Shown here: positions 1-5,221 of the stretch, one piece after another
Layout: each line of letters begins with the position of its first letter
Position numbering within the stretch: position 1 is the stretch's first letter
Source: an uncultured bacterium
GTDB lineage: Bacteria > Actinomycetota > Coriobacteriia > Coriobacteriales > Coriobacteriaceae
NCBI GenBank assembly: GCA_905214435.1
Contig: CAJMMA010000071.1
Span: 1 to 6,898, forward strand
DNA: 6,898 nucleotides
Reading direction: 5' to 3'
Translations under genes and position numbers: made by a program
Notes under the pieces: model-generated
The model's database searches: none
What the model was told of the DNA's origin: nothing
What the model saw: only the letters and a program-made list of their open reading frames with translations

Positions 1-119
1 TAACCGGTGTAGCCTTCACGCAGCGAAGCTGTTGGAATAAATGCGACTTTTTTACTTTCAACTTCTTCCTTAATCAGACTTCCTACACTTGAAAAGTGAG
101 AACATAAAAACAGTTCCAT
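1..119 (-). CDS. Peptidase E (S51)/type 1 glutamine amidotransferase-like protein, N-terminal fragment cut by the window edge
   Basis: On the minus strand an ATG at 119-117 opens a frame that stays open to base 1: 39 full codons plus two bases. The protein begins MELFLCSHFSSVGSLIKEEV, followed by a short ESKKVAFIPTASLREGYTG stretch. A hydrophobic first strand, an xxSSFxxVxxL-like helix and then KKVAFIPTAS is the usual opening of peptidase E/S51 and related class I glutamine amidotransferase-fold proteins. The catalytic Ser/His region lies outside the window, so activity cannot be judged. The start is supported by GGAGAA at about 130-125, seven bases or so upstream. Codons such as TTA, AAA, GAA and ATT make it much more AT-rich than the other genes here, which suggests acquisition from a lower-GC donor. 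The family call rests on about 39 residues. Confidence 0.6.
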   Translation of the reverse strand, partial: MELFLCSHFSSVGSLIKEEVESKKVAFIPTASLREGYTG

Positions 120-255
120 CAGTATTCTCCTTTATATATAAATTCTTATTTGTTGAACTAAGCCGTGTATACCATACTCTCCAATGAAAGAACGCCCTGA
201 TATAGCGAAATTTTGCCGTTTTCCTGCGTACGTGCGTACACACTCCACAGGAATT

Positions 256-276
256 CTAAGGGGCCTGCCCCCTTAG
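256..276. repeat. Perfect 8-bp hairpin
   Basis: CTAAGGGG at 256-263 pairs perfectly with CCCCTTAG at 269-276 across a 5-base loop (CCTGC). There is no T-tract on either side, so it is not a standard intrinsic terminator. Its last G is also the first base of the next hairpin, so the two would stack closely or compete. Confidence 0.6.
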
Positions 277-307
277 CACACGGACTTTGGAACAAAGTCT
301 AGTGTGC
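276..307. repeat. Long 32-base hairpin
   Basis: GCACAC at 276-281 pairs with GTGTGC at 302-307, and GACTTTG at 283-289 pairs with CAAAGTC at 293-299 across a GAA loop. G282 can wobble with T300, leaving A301 as a single bulge. About 13-14 base pairs form on either strand. No poly-T tail follows in either direction, which argues against a simple terminator and for a structural RNA or DNA element. Confidence 0.65.
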
Positions 308-383
308 TACGCCTTGCCAGAGGTGTACAGGCTCCCGGTATGCACGTACGAAGCAATTGCCATCAATGCGCCATATAAGTGGC

Positions 384-412
384 GATCAAGTTCGCATAAA
401 GCGACCTTGATC
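384..412. repeat. Hairpin with 7+4 bp stem
   Basis: GATCAAG at 384-390 pairs with CTTGATC at 406-412. After one mismatch (T391/C405), TCGC at 392-395 pairs with GCGA at 401-404 around an ATAAA loop. There is no T-tract on either side. On the minus strand it follows directly after the terminator-like hairpin at 425-459. Confidence 0.55.
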
Positions 413-416
413 CTGC

Positions 417-459
417 AAAACAAAAGGCAGGATACCATCACCACGATGATACCCTGCCT
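417..459 (-). terminator. Third minus-strand terminator-like hairpin
   Basis: AGGCAGG at 425-431 pairs with CCTGCCT at 453-459, with an additional ATCA/TGAT pairing inside (437-440/447-450). Read on the minus strand the stem is followed by TTTTGTTTT, a good release tract. On the plus strand the downstream sequence is only moderately T-rich. It lies about 175 bases past the dehydrogenase stop codon and behind two other terminators, so it probably serves another transcript or acts as a backup. Confidence 0.55.
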
Positions 460-510
460 CTGTTCGTTTCTGTTTACCGTTCCGAGTAGTCCTTCCGCAG
501 AATTTCCGAT

Positions 511-562
511 AAACAAAAAACGTACCCGAACCCTTTCTCGTAAAGAATCGGGTTCGAGTACG
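511..562 (-). terminator. Second minus-strand intrinsic terminator
   Basis: CGTAC 521-525 pairs with GTACG 558-562 and, after one mismatch (C526/A557), CGAACCC 527-533 pairs with GGGTTCG 550-556. TTCT/AGAA can extend the helix internally (535-538/544-547). On the minus strand the stem is followed immediately by TTTTTTGTTTATC (complement of 520-508). This is a textbook intrinsic terminator for leftward transcription and lies about 20 bases beyond the first one. Confidence 0.65.
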
Positions 563-577
563 AACTGAATGCTGGAG

Positions 578-624
578 CAATAAAAAACCACCAGAAAGGT
601 GCCCGTCCCCTTTGTGGTGGTTTT
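578..624 (-). terminator. Intrinsic terminator of the alcohol dehydrogenase gene
   Basis: AAAACCACCA at 584-593 pairs with TGGTGGTTTT at 615-624. AAAGG (595-599) and CCTTT (609-613) extend the stem after one G/G mismatch, leaving a 9-base loop. Read leftward, the stem runs into TTTTTTATTG. It lies only 10 bases past the dehydrogenase stop codon at 636-634, so it is the primary terminator of that gene. The T-tract on the plus side (TTTTGGG) is weaker. Confidence 0.8.
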
Positions 625-633
625 GGGTCAGTC

Positions 634-1716
634 CTAGAGCGTGTGGCCGTAAGCGTTGGCGGCCTTGATGGCGGCGGCGAATTTCTCGTCGGTGAAGGGC
701 TCCGGGTTGCCTTGCTTCCATTCGTTGGTGGCGTGCGCGTACTCGCACAGGGCAGGGATATCAGCCTCGGAAAGCCCGACCTGCTCAAGCGTCACGGGCA
801 GGCCCATCTGATTGTTAAAGGCGGCGTAGCGCTCAAGGTTCTCGGTATCGCCCGTATAGGCGAACAGTACCAGCACACCCAGGCTTACGACCTCGCCGTG
901 CAGGTAGGAGCCCTCGCGCGGAATGCTGCAGGAAGCGTTGTAGAACGCGTGCGCCACGCTCGAGTTGTAGTAGTAATCGTTTTGGTTGGTCAGGTTGGAG
1001 ACGTAGCCCGTGTTGACCACGATGTCGAGCGCGATCTGCTTGACGGCTTCGGTCGACTGGTCCTGGCGCACGTCCTCAAGACCCTGGACGCCAAAGGCAA
1101 ACAGCGGCTCGGAGCAGGTGTGGGCGAGTGCTAGGCCAAGGCCTGCCGTGTGCTCCAGGTTGCCGGCGCTCGTGGCGTACTCGACCTCGGGCTGCTTGGA
1201 CAGGGCATCACCCACGCCGGCCCAGAAGTACTCCGCCGGAGCCTCGGCGATGATCTTGGGGTTGATAAAGATATGCGCAGGTCGGTTAGGGTACGAATAG
1301 CCCTCGAGCGAGCCGTCGTCGTTGTAGACAACGGCAATGGCGGTCGCGGCGGAGCAGTTGGAACAGATCGTCGGGACGGTGAAGACGATCTTCTTGAGCT
1401 CAATGGCAGCGGTCTTCACGGTGTCGAGCGCCTTGCCGCCGCCGCATGCGATGAGCACGTCGGCTTCCTGACAGGCAGGGGAGTTTACGACCTTGGCGAT
1501 ATTTGCGCGCGTACTGTTGGTGCCGTAGACGCGCGTCTCCAGAATCTCGACGTCGGTACCTGCCAGCGCAGCTTCGATACCGGGAAGTGCTGCGGCCAGT
1601 GCTCGTTTACCACCAATGATGGCGACCTTGGTTGCTCCGTACTCGGCCAACGCGCCGTGCAGCTCGTCAAAGCAGTCTTCGCCAACGGTATAGTCGCTCA
1701 TTCCGATCGTGCGCAT
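634..1716 (-). CDS. Iron-containing alcohol dehydrogenase, glycerol dehydrogenase-type
   Basis: This 360-aa NAD(P)-linked, metal-dependent dehydrogenase is expected to act in the cytosol on a small polyol, alcohol or 2-hydroxy acid. The N-terminal half is the dinucleotide-binding domain, with GGGKALDTVK (GGGK at 92-95, Asp98) and the TVPTICSNCSA segment near 113-123. The C-terminal half is the helical metal-binding domain. Three residues sit where glycerol dehydrogenases bind their divalent metal: Asp170 (GVGDALSK), His256 (SVAHAFYN) and His273 (YLHGEVVSLG). Length fits the GldA/HcxA branch. I start at ATG 1716-1714, preceded by GAAAGAAG with a 6-base gap to GAAG. The frame could extend 20 codons upstream to 1776, but that piece (MDLLLEQNTCKHF...) is unlike the family. 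The gene is alone, is divergent from ileS, and ends in a terminator. The substrate cannot be told from sequence: glycerol, 1,2-propanediol or a hydroxycarboxylate are all possible. Confidence 0.85.
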   Translation of the reverse strand: MRTIGMSDYTVGEDCFDELHGALAEYGATKVAIIGGKRALAAALPGIEAALAGTDVEILETRVYGTNSTRANIAKVVNSPACQEADVLIACGGGKALDTVKTAAIELKKIVFTVPTICSNCSAATAIAVVYNDDGSLEGYSYPNRPAHIFINPKIIAEAPAEYFWAGVGDALSKQPEVEYATSAGNLEHTAGLGLALAHTCSEPLFAFGVQGLEDVRQDQSTEAVKQIALDIVVNTGYVSNLTNQNDYYYNSSVAHAFYNASCSIPREGSYLHGEVVSLGVLVLFAYTGDTENLERYAAFNNQMGLPVTLEQVGLSEADIPALCEYAHATNEWKQGNPEPFTDEKFAAAIKAANAYGHTL

Positions 1717-1817
1717 AGCAATCTTCTTTCGTTCGATAAAGTGCTTACAGGTATTTTGCTCCAAGAGAAGGTCCACGGCCGCAAGAAATTTCGAACGTAT
1801 AAAACCAGTGTTGAGGG

Positions 1818-1846
1818 TTTTTCGCCGGTGCGGAACGTGCTAGCAT
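1818..1846 (+). promoter_or_regulatory. Candidate promoter of the ileS T-box leader
   Basis: An extended -10 element (TGC then TAGCAT at 1841-1846) has TTTTTC at 1818-1823 in the -35 position with a 17-base spacer. Transcription would begin near 1853, about 10 bases before the first paired base of the T-box. The -35 match is poor. The call rests mainly on the TG-extended -10 and on its position just upstream of the riboswitch. Confidence 0.45.
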
Positions 1847-1861
1847 ACTCCGCATAAGCGT

Positions 1862-2158
1862 TGATGGGGACGAGTAGTCGGCCGTCCGCATGCTACAGAG
1901 AGCGGGGAGCGCTGAGAACCCGTGCATGCGACCGATGAAAATCACCCCGGAGCTGCGGTCCCAACGGACGTGCCGCGTAGGTTCGTCTTAGTAGACATCG
2001 CCGAGATGGTCGTCGATACAGACCAGCCGAGTAACGGATGCGAGCGCGCGAATACGCGGGCGAGGGCATCTAAGCTGGGTGGTTAAGCGAAGAGCTTTTG
2101 CGGGCGTGCAGCCCGTTTGTGGCGCTTCGTCCCAGCTTGTAGGGACGGGCGCTTTTTT
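1862..2158 (+). promoter_or_regulatory. Isoleucine T-box riboswitch (class I, transcriptional)
   Basis: This leader senses uncharged tRNA-Ile and controls read-through into ileS. Stem I has a base helix (GGGG 1866-1869 with CCCC 1945-1948) and a specifier loop whose 5' side carries the GAGTA loop-E motif. The 3' side, GAAAATCA, carries specifier codon ATC (Ile) at 1941-1943, followed by a purine. Above the loop, GTCGG pairs with CCGAT and CGCATG (1887-1892) with CATGCG (1925-1930). The AGAGAGC motif (about 1897-1903) and GCTGAGAACCC distal-loop motif (1911-1921) follow. Bases 1949-2071 hold stems II/III. In the antiterminator, AAGCTGGG 2072-2079 pairs perfectly with CCCAGCTT 2131-2138. A TGGTTAA bulge (2080-2086) presents UGGU to the tRNA ACCA end, and GCGAAG 2087-2092 pairs with CTTCGT 2125-2130. 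Uncharged tRNA-Ile would stabilise this fold; charged tRNA would leave the downstream terminator to form. Confidence 0.93.
2122..2158 (+). terminator. ileS: T-box-controlled intrinsic terminator (attenuator) of ileS
   Basis: CGTCCC at 2128-2133 pairs with GGGACG at 2142-2147 around an 8-base loop, and GCGC 2122-2125 with GCGC 2149-2152. Six T residues follow (2153-2158). The left arm of this stem is also the 3' strand of the T-box antiterminator, so the two structures exclude each other. It lies 44 bases before the ileS start codon. Confidence 0.9.
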
Positions 2159-2190
2159 GGTGCCCAGAGGGCGTGCGCGCCCACGACATG

Positions 2191-2197
2191 AAAGGGG
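2191..2197 (+). promoter_or_regulatory. ileS: Ribosome binding site fixing the ileS GTG start
   Basis: AAAGGGG ends 4 bases before GTG 2202-2204. The frame is open further upstream to 2079, but that region is the T-box antiterminator and terminator, so it is not coding. The next in-frame ATG (2226-2228) lacks such a site. Confidence 0.75.
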
Positions 2198-2201
2198 TAC
2201 C

Positions 2202-5003
2202 GTGGCAAACGAGTACAAGCAGACGATGAATCTGCCCAAGACCGGTTTTCCCATGCGTGCCGGTCTTTCCAAGTCCGAGCCCAAGCGACTCAAGGACTGG
2301 CAGGACAACAAGGTCTACGAGCAGGTTCTGAAGAAGAACGAGGGTCACAAGAAGTTCGTGCTGCACGACGGCCCTCCGTACGCCAACGGCCCGATCCACA
2401 TCGGCCACGCCATGAACAAGATCTCCAAGGACATGATCAACCGTTACTGGATGATGCAGGGCTATGAGGTTCCCTATGTCCCCGGTTGGGACTGCCACGG
2501 TCAGCCGATTGAGCACAAGGTCGAGGAGAAGCTCGGCACCGAGAAGTTCAACCAGACTTCCACGGCCAAGATCCGTGAGCTCTGCAACAAGTTCGCCGTC
2601 GAGAACATCGAGCTGCAGAAGGCCGGTTTCCGTCGTCTGGGCGTGCTCGGCGACTGGGATAACCCCTACCTGACGCTCTATCACCAGCATGATGCCGCCG
2701 ACATCGAGGTCTTCAAGGCCATGTTCGATAAGGGCATGATCTATCGCGGACACAAGCCGGTTCACTGGTGCAAGCATTGCCACACCGCACTCGCCGAGGC
2801 CGAGATCGAGTACTCCGATGAGACGAGTCCCTCCATCTTTGTTCGCTTTGAGATGACCTCCAAGCCCGCCGGCCTCGAGAACTTCGACGGCCCGGTCGAT
2901 TTTATCATCTGGACGACCACGCCGTGGACCATCCCCTCCGACCAGGCCGTTTCCCTCAAGCCCGGCGCCGCCTATGTCGCCGTTGAACACGAGGGCCGTG
3001 CCGAGGTCATGCTCGAAGACCTGGCTCCCAAGTGCTGCGAGGAGTTTGGCTGGGAGTACACCCCGGTCATGGTCGACGGCAAGCCCTACGTGGTTCCTGC
3101 CGAGACCTTCCACCACATCCACTACAAGCAGCCGATCTTTGACGGCGTTGAGGGCGTGGCGCTGCTGGCCGATTACGTCGGTGTCGATGACGGTACCGGT
3201 ATCGTCCACAACTCGCCCGGTCACGGCGTCGATGACTACTTTGCCTGCCTCAAGGAGGGCATCACCGACATCTGCATGCCGGTCGATGACGACGGCAAGT
3301 TCTACACCGGCGAGGAGTTTGGTACCGGTGGCCCCTTCAGTGGCATGGATACCGACGAGGCCAACCCGCACATCATCGAGTTCCTGCGCGAGCGCGGCAC
3401 CCTGGTCCTCGAGAAGAAGATCACGCACAGCTATCCGCACTGCTGGCGCTGCAAGCACCCGGTGCTCTTCCGTGCTACCGACCAGTGGTTTGTCTCGATG
3501 GACAAGACCGGTTTGCGCGAGCAGGCCGGCAAGGAGGTCCGTGAGAACGTCAAGTGGTATCCGGCCCACGCGGCCAACCGCATCGGTGCCATGGTCGAGC
3601 AGCGTCCCGACTGGTGCATCAGCCGCCAGCGCAACTGGGGCGTGCCTATCCCCAGCTACACCTGCGCCGACTGCGGCGAGAAGGTCATGAACGACGCCAC
3701 GCTCGACGCCGTCATCAAGCTCTTCCACGAGAAGGGCTCCGACGCCTGGTTCACCGACGCTCCCGAGAGCTATCTTGGCGAGGCCTGCGTCTGCCCCAAG
3801 TGCGGTGGCCATCACCTCAAGGCCGATAAGGACATCCTCGACGTGTGGTGGGATTCCGGCGTCTCCTGGAAGGCCGTCTGCGAGTACCGTCCCGAGCTGG
3901 AGTATCCGGCGGATGTGTACCTCGAGGGCTCCGACCAGCACCGCGGTTGGTTCCAGAGCTCGCTGCTCACCTCGGTGGGCGCCAACGGCCACGCTCCGTA
4001 CAAGGCGGTCGTCTCGCAGGGCTTCACCCTCGACGGACAGGGCCGTAAGATGTCCAAGTCGCTCGGCAACGTCATCGACCCCAACAAGGTCTGCGACGAG
4101 ATGGGCGCCGACATCATCCGCCTGTGGGTTGCCTCCGTCGATACCAGCTCCGACGTGTCCATCGACCACGAGATCCTTGCCCGTACGTCCGATGCCTACC
4201 GTCGTTTCCGCAACACGCTGCGCTTCCTGCTCTCCGAGCTCGAGGGTCAGTTTGAGCCCGAAACCGACGGCGTCGCCTTTGCCGACCTGCTGCCGCTCGA
4301 CAAGCTCATGGTTGCCCGTCTGACCCAGGTCCAGGCCGAGGTCGACGACGCTTACTCTTGCTACGAGTTCCCGCGCGCTTACCGTGCGCTTTACGACTTC
4401 GTGGTTACCGAGCTTTCCAACGTGTACCTCGACGCCCTGAAGGATCGTCTGTACTGCGACAAGCCCGGTTCGCTCGAGCGCCGCAGCGCCCAGACCGTGC
4501 TTGCCGAGCTCTTCTCGATGCTCATGCGCGACCTGCAGCCGATCCTGTCCTACACGGTCGACGAGGCCATGGCCTATGCACCCGCCGGCTGCGTCGATCA
4601 CCAGAAGTACGCCGCGCTGCTCGATTGGTACAAGTCGCCCATCACGGTTGACGAGGCCAATAAGTTTGAGGGCGTGCTCGAGGCTTCGCTCGAGCTCCGT
4701 AGCGCCGTGACCAAGGCCCTTGAGGATGCCCGTTCTGCCGGCACCTTCACCAAGAGCCAGCAGGTCCGCGTCAAGGCGGTCGTACCCGCCGAGATGTATG
4801 CGCTGCTGACCGGCGACAAGGCCGTCGACCTGGCCGAGTTCTACATCGTCTCCGATGTTGAGCTGACCCAGGGCGAGGAGCTTTCCGTTGCTATTGAGGC
4901 TGCCGAGGGCGAGTGCTGTGACCGTTGCTGGAACTACCGCACCACCGTCGGCGAGTACAACGGCCACGCTCACATTTGCAAGCGCTGCTCGAATGCCCTT
5001 TAA
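2202..5003 (+). CDS. ileS: Isoleucyl-tRNA synthetase
   Basis: This cytosolic 933-aa class I synthetase attaches isoleucine to tRNA-Ile using ATP. The catalytic Rossmann fold carries HIGH at 66-69 (GPIHIGHAMNK) and KMSKS at 616-620 (GRKMSKSLGN). The inserted editing domain that hydrolyses misformed Val-tRNA-Ile shows the threonine-rich WTTTPWTIPSD motif (237-247) and GTGIVHNSPGHGVDDY (331-346). The anticodon-binding helical domain follows KMSKS. Cysteine pairs suggest three zinc sites: C190/C193 with C414/C417, C488/C491 with C531/C534, and the C-terminal C906/C909 with C926/C929. The C-terminal zinc element marks the common bacterial type, near the length of the E. coli enzyme (938 aa), rather than the eukaryote-like mupirocin-resistant type. 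Starting at GTG 2202 gives an N-terminus (ANEYKQTMNLPKTGFPMRAG) typical of the family. Expression is controlled by the upstream Ile T-box; a terminator follows. Confidence 0.97.
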   Translation: MANEYKQTMNLPKTGFPMRAGLSKSEPKRLKDWQDNKVYEQVLKKNEGHKKFVLHDGPPYANGPIHIGHAMNKISKDMINRYWMMQGYEVPYVPGWDCHGQPIEHKVEEKLGTEKFNQTSTAKIRELCNKFAVENIELQKAGFRRLGVLGDWDNPYLTLYHQHDAADIEVFKAMFDKGMIYRGHKPVHWCKHCHTALAEAEIEYSDETSPSIFVRFEMTSKPAGLENFDGPVDFIIWTTTPWTIPSDQAVSLKPGAAYVAVEHEGRAEVMLEDLAPKCCEEFGWEYTPVMVDGKPYVVPAETFHHIHYKQPIFDGVEGVALLADYVGVDDGTGIVHNSPGHGVDDYFACLKEGITDICMPVDDDGKFYTGEEFGTGGPFSGMDTDEANPHIIEFLRERGTLVLEKKITHSYPHCWRCKHPVLFRATDQWFVSMDKTGLREQAGKEVRENVKWYPAHAANRIGAMVEQRPDWCISRQRNWGVPIPSYTCADCGEKVMNDATLDAVIKLFHEKGSDAWFTDAPESYLGEACVCPKCGGHHLKADKDILDVWWDSGVSWKAVCEYRPELEYPADVYLEGSDQHRGWFQSSLLTSVGANGHAPYKAVVSQGFTLDGQGRKMSKSLGNVIDPNKVCDEMGADIIRLWVASVDTSSDVSIDHEILARTSDAYRRFRNTLRFLLSELEGQFEPETDGVAFADLLPLDKLMVARLTQVQAEVDDAYSCYEFPRAYRALYDFVVTELSNVYLDALKDRLYCDKPGSLERRSAQTVLAELFSMLMRDLQPILSYTVDEAMAYAPAGCVDHQKYAALLDWYKSPITVDEANKFEGVLEASLELRSAVTKALEDARSAGTFTKSQQVRVKAVVPAEMYALLTGDKAVDLAEFYIVSDVELTQGEELSVAIEAAEGECCDRCWNYRTTVGEYNGHAHICKRCSNAL

Positions 5004-5069
5004 GGCACGGTAAGTCGGCATTTTAGTTATAGGGAGAATTTGACGCCTTCGGCCCATTTGCTCCGCTGA

Positions 5070-5112
5070 AGAAAAGCGACATTCCGTTATCCGGAATGCC
5101 GCTTTCTTTTAT
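5070..5112 (+). terminator. Intrinsic terminator after ileS
   Basis: AAAGCG 5073-5078 and CATTCCG 5080-5086 pair with CGGAATG 5092-5098 and CGCTTT 5100-5105, interrupted by one A/C mismatch, with a 5-base loop. CTTTTAT follows on the plus side. A-rich sequence precedes the stem, so it may work weakly in both directions. It isolates the ileS transcript from lspA-rluD. Confidence 0.85.
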
Positions 5113-5142
5113 GCTGGTTATTTATCTGACGTTAGCGAATAT

Positions 5143-5171
5143 GTCGTGCGCTCTGCGTATGGCAATATAAG
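5143..5171 (+). promoter_or_regulatory. Weak candidate promoter for lspA-rluD
   Basis: Between the ileS terminator and the lspA start, the best -10-like sequence is TATAAG at 5166-5171. The -35 position (5143-5148, GTCGTG) is a poor match. A promoter is expected here because a terminator precedes, but the exact boxes are uncertain. No leader structure is evident in 5113-5221. Confidence 0.25.
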
Positions 5172-5221
5172 ATGGTTACTAGCACTAAACGTAATTTGAG
5201 TCTTGAGGGTAGGGGATTTCT

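Larger units (their letters stand above)
227..350. repeat. 124-bp element with 13-bp inverted ends enclosing two hairpins (possible structured RNA or MITE-like repeat)
   Basis: CGTACGTGCGTAC at 227-239 is complementary to GTATGCACGTACG at 338-350 with one deviation. In a plus-strand transcript the deviation is a G-U pair, so all 13 pairs form. In a minus-strand transcript it would be a C-A mismatch. Between the ends lie two perfect or nearly perfect hairpins (256-276 and 276-307) and a weak 4-bp pairing (GCCT 311-314 with AGGC 329-332). The whole could fold as a multi-branched junction. I see no obvious target-site duplication in the immediate flanks (TTCCTG on the left, AAGCAA on the right). 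It could be a non-coding RNA, a small non-autonomous repeat, or a chance arrangement of terminators. Confidence 0.4.
120..633. other. 514-bp gene-free interval packed with hairpins
   Basis: No frame in this interval has a good ribosome binding site together with plausible protein composition. The left third (120-220) is AT-rich. The rest contains at least six separate inverted repeats: 227-239/338-350, 256-276, 276-307, 384-412, 425-459 and 521-562. The terminator hairpin at 584-624 follows. Three of these (425-459, 521-562, 584-624) carry T-tracts on the minus strand and look like intrinsic terminators. The rest have no clear tail. The interval separates a core-like dehydrogenase gene from an AT-rich gene on the same strand and may mark the edge of an inserted segment. 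Confidence 0.6.

Noticed and set aside
131..141. TATATATAAA as a -10 box for the peptidase E-like gene
   Set aside because: It touches the ribosome binding site, so a transcript starting 7 bases downstream would lose the Shine-Dalgarno sequence. The real promoter is probably further upstream and I could not place it.
227..350. The 124-bp element as an insertion sequence with target duplications
   Set aside because: It is too short to encode a transposase, and the immediate flanks show no direct repeat. A small non-autonomous repeat remains possible and is reported as such.
227..624. The hairpin cluster as a CRISPR array or integron attC array
   Set aside because: The stems differ in sequence and spacing, there are no direct repeats with regular spacers, and the attC R'/R'' core motifs are not present.
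307..748. Open frames of 90-120 aa in and around the hairpin-rich interval on both strands
   Set aside because: They run through terminator hairpins or overlap the dehydrogenase end, lack ribosome binding sites and have low-complexity Arg/Ser-rich composition.
1717..1776. 20-residue extension of the alcohol dehydrogenase
   Set aside because: The extra residues do not resemble the family's N-terminus, and ATG 1716 has an SD-like GAAAGAAG.
2079..2201. N-terminal extension of ileS to an upstream start
   Set aside because: These bases form the T-box antiterminator and terminator. The translated extension (VKRRAFAGVQPVCG...) is not IleRS-like, and GTG 2202 has a good ribosome binding site.
2070..5057. 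A 995-aa open frame on the minus strand covering all of ileS
   Set aside because: It is antisense to an unmistakable IleRS and arises from strong GC codon bias that removes stops in the opposite frame. Its composition (Val, Gly, Leu, Asp, His-rich) matches no family, and it also runs through the T-box.
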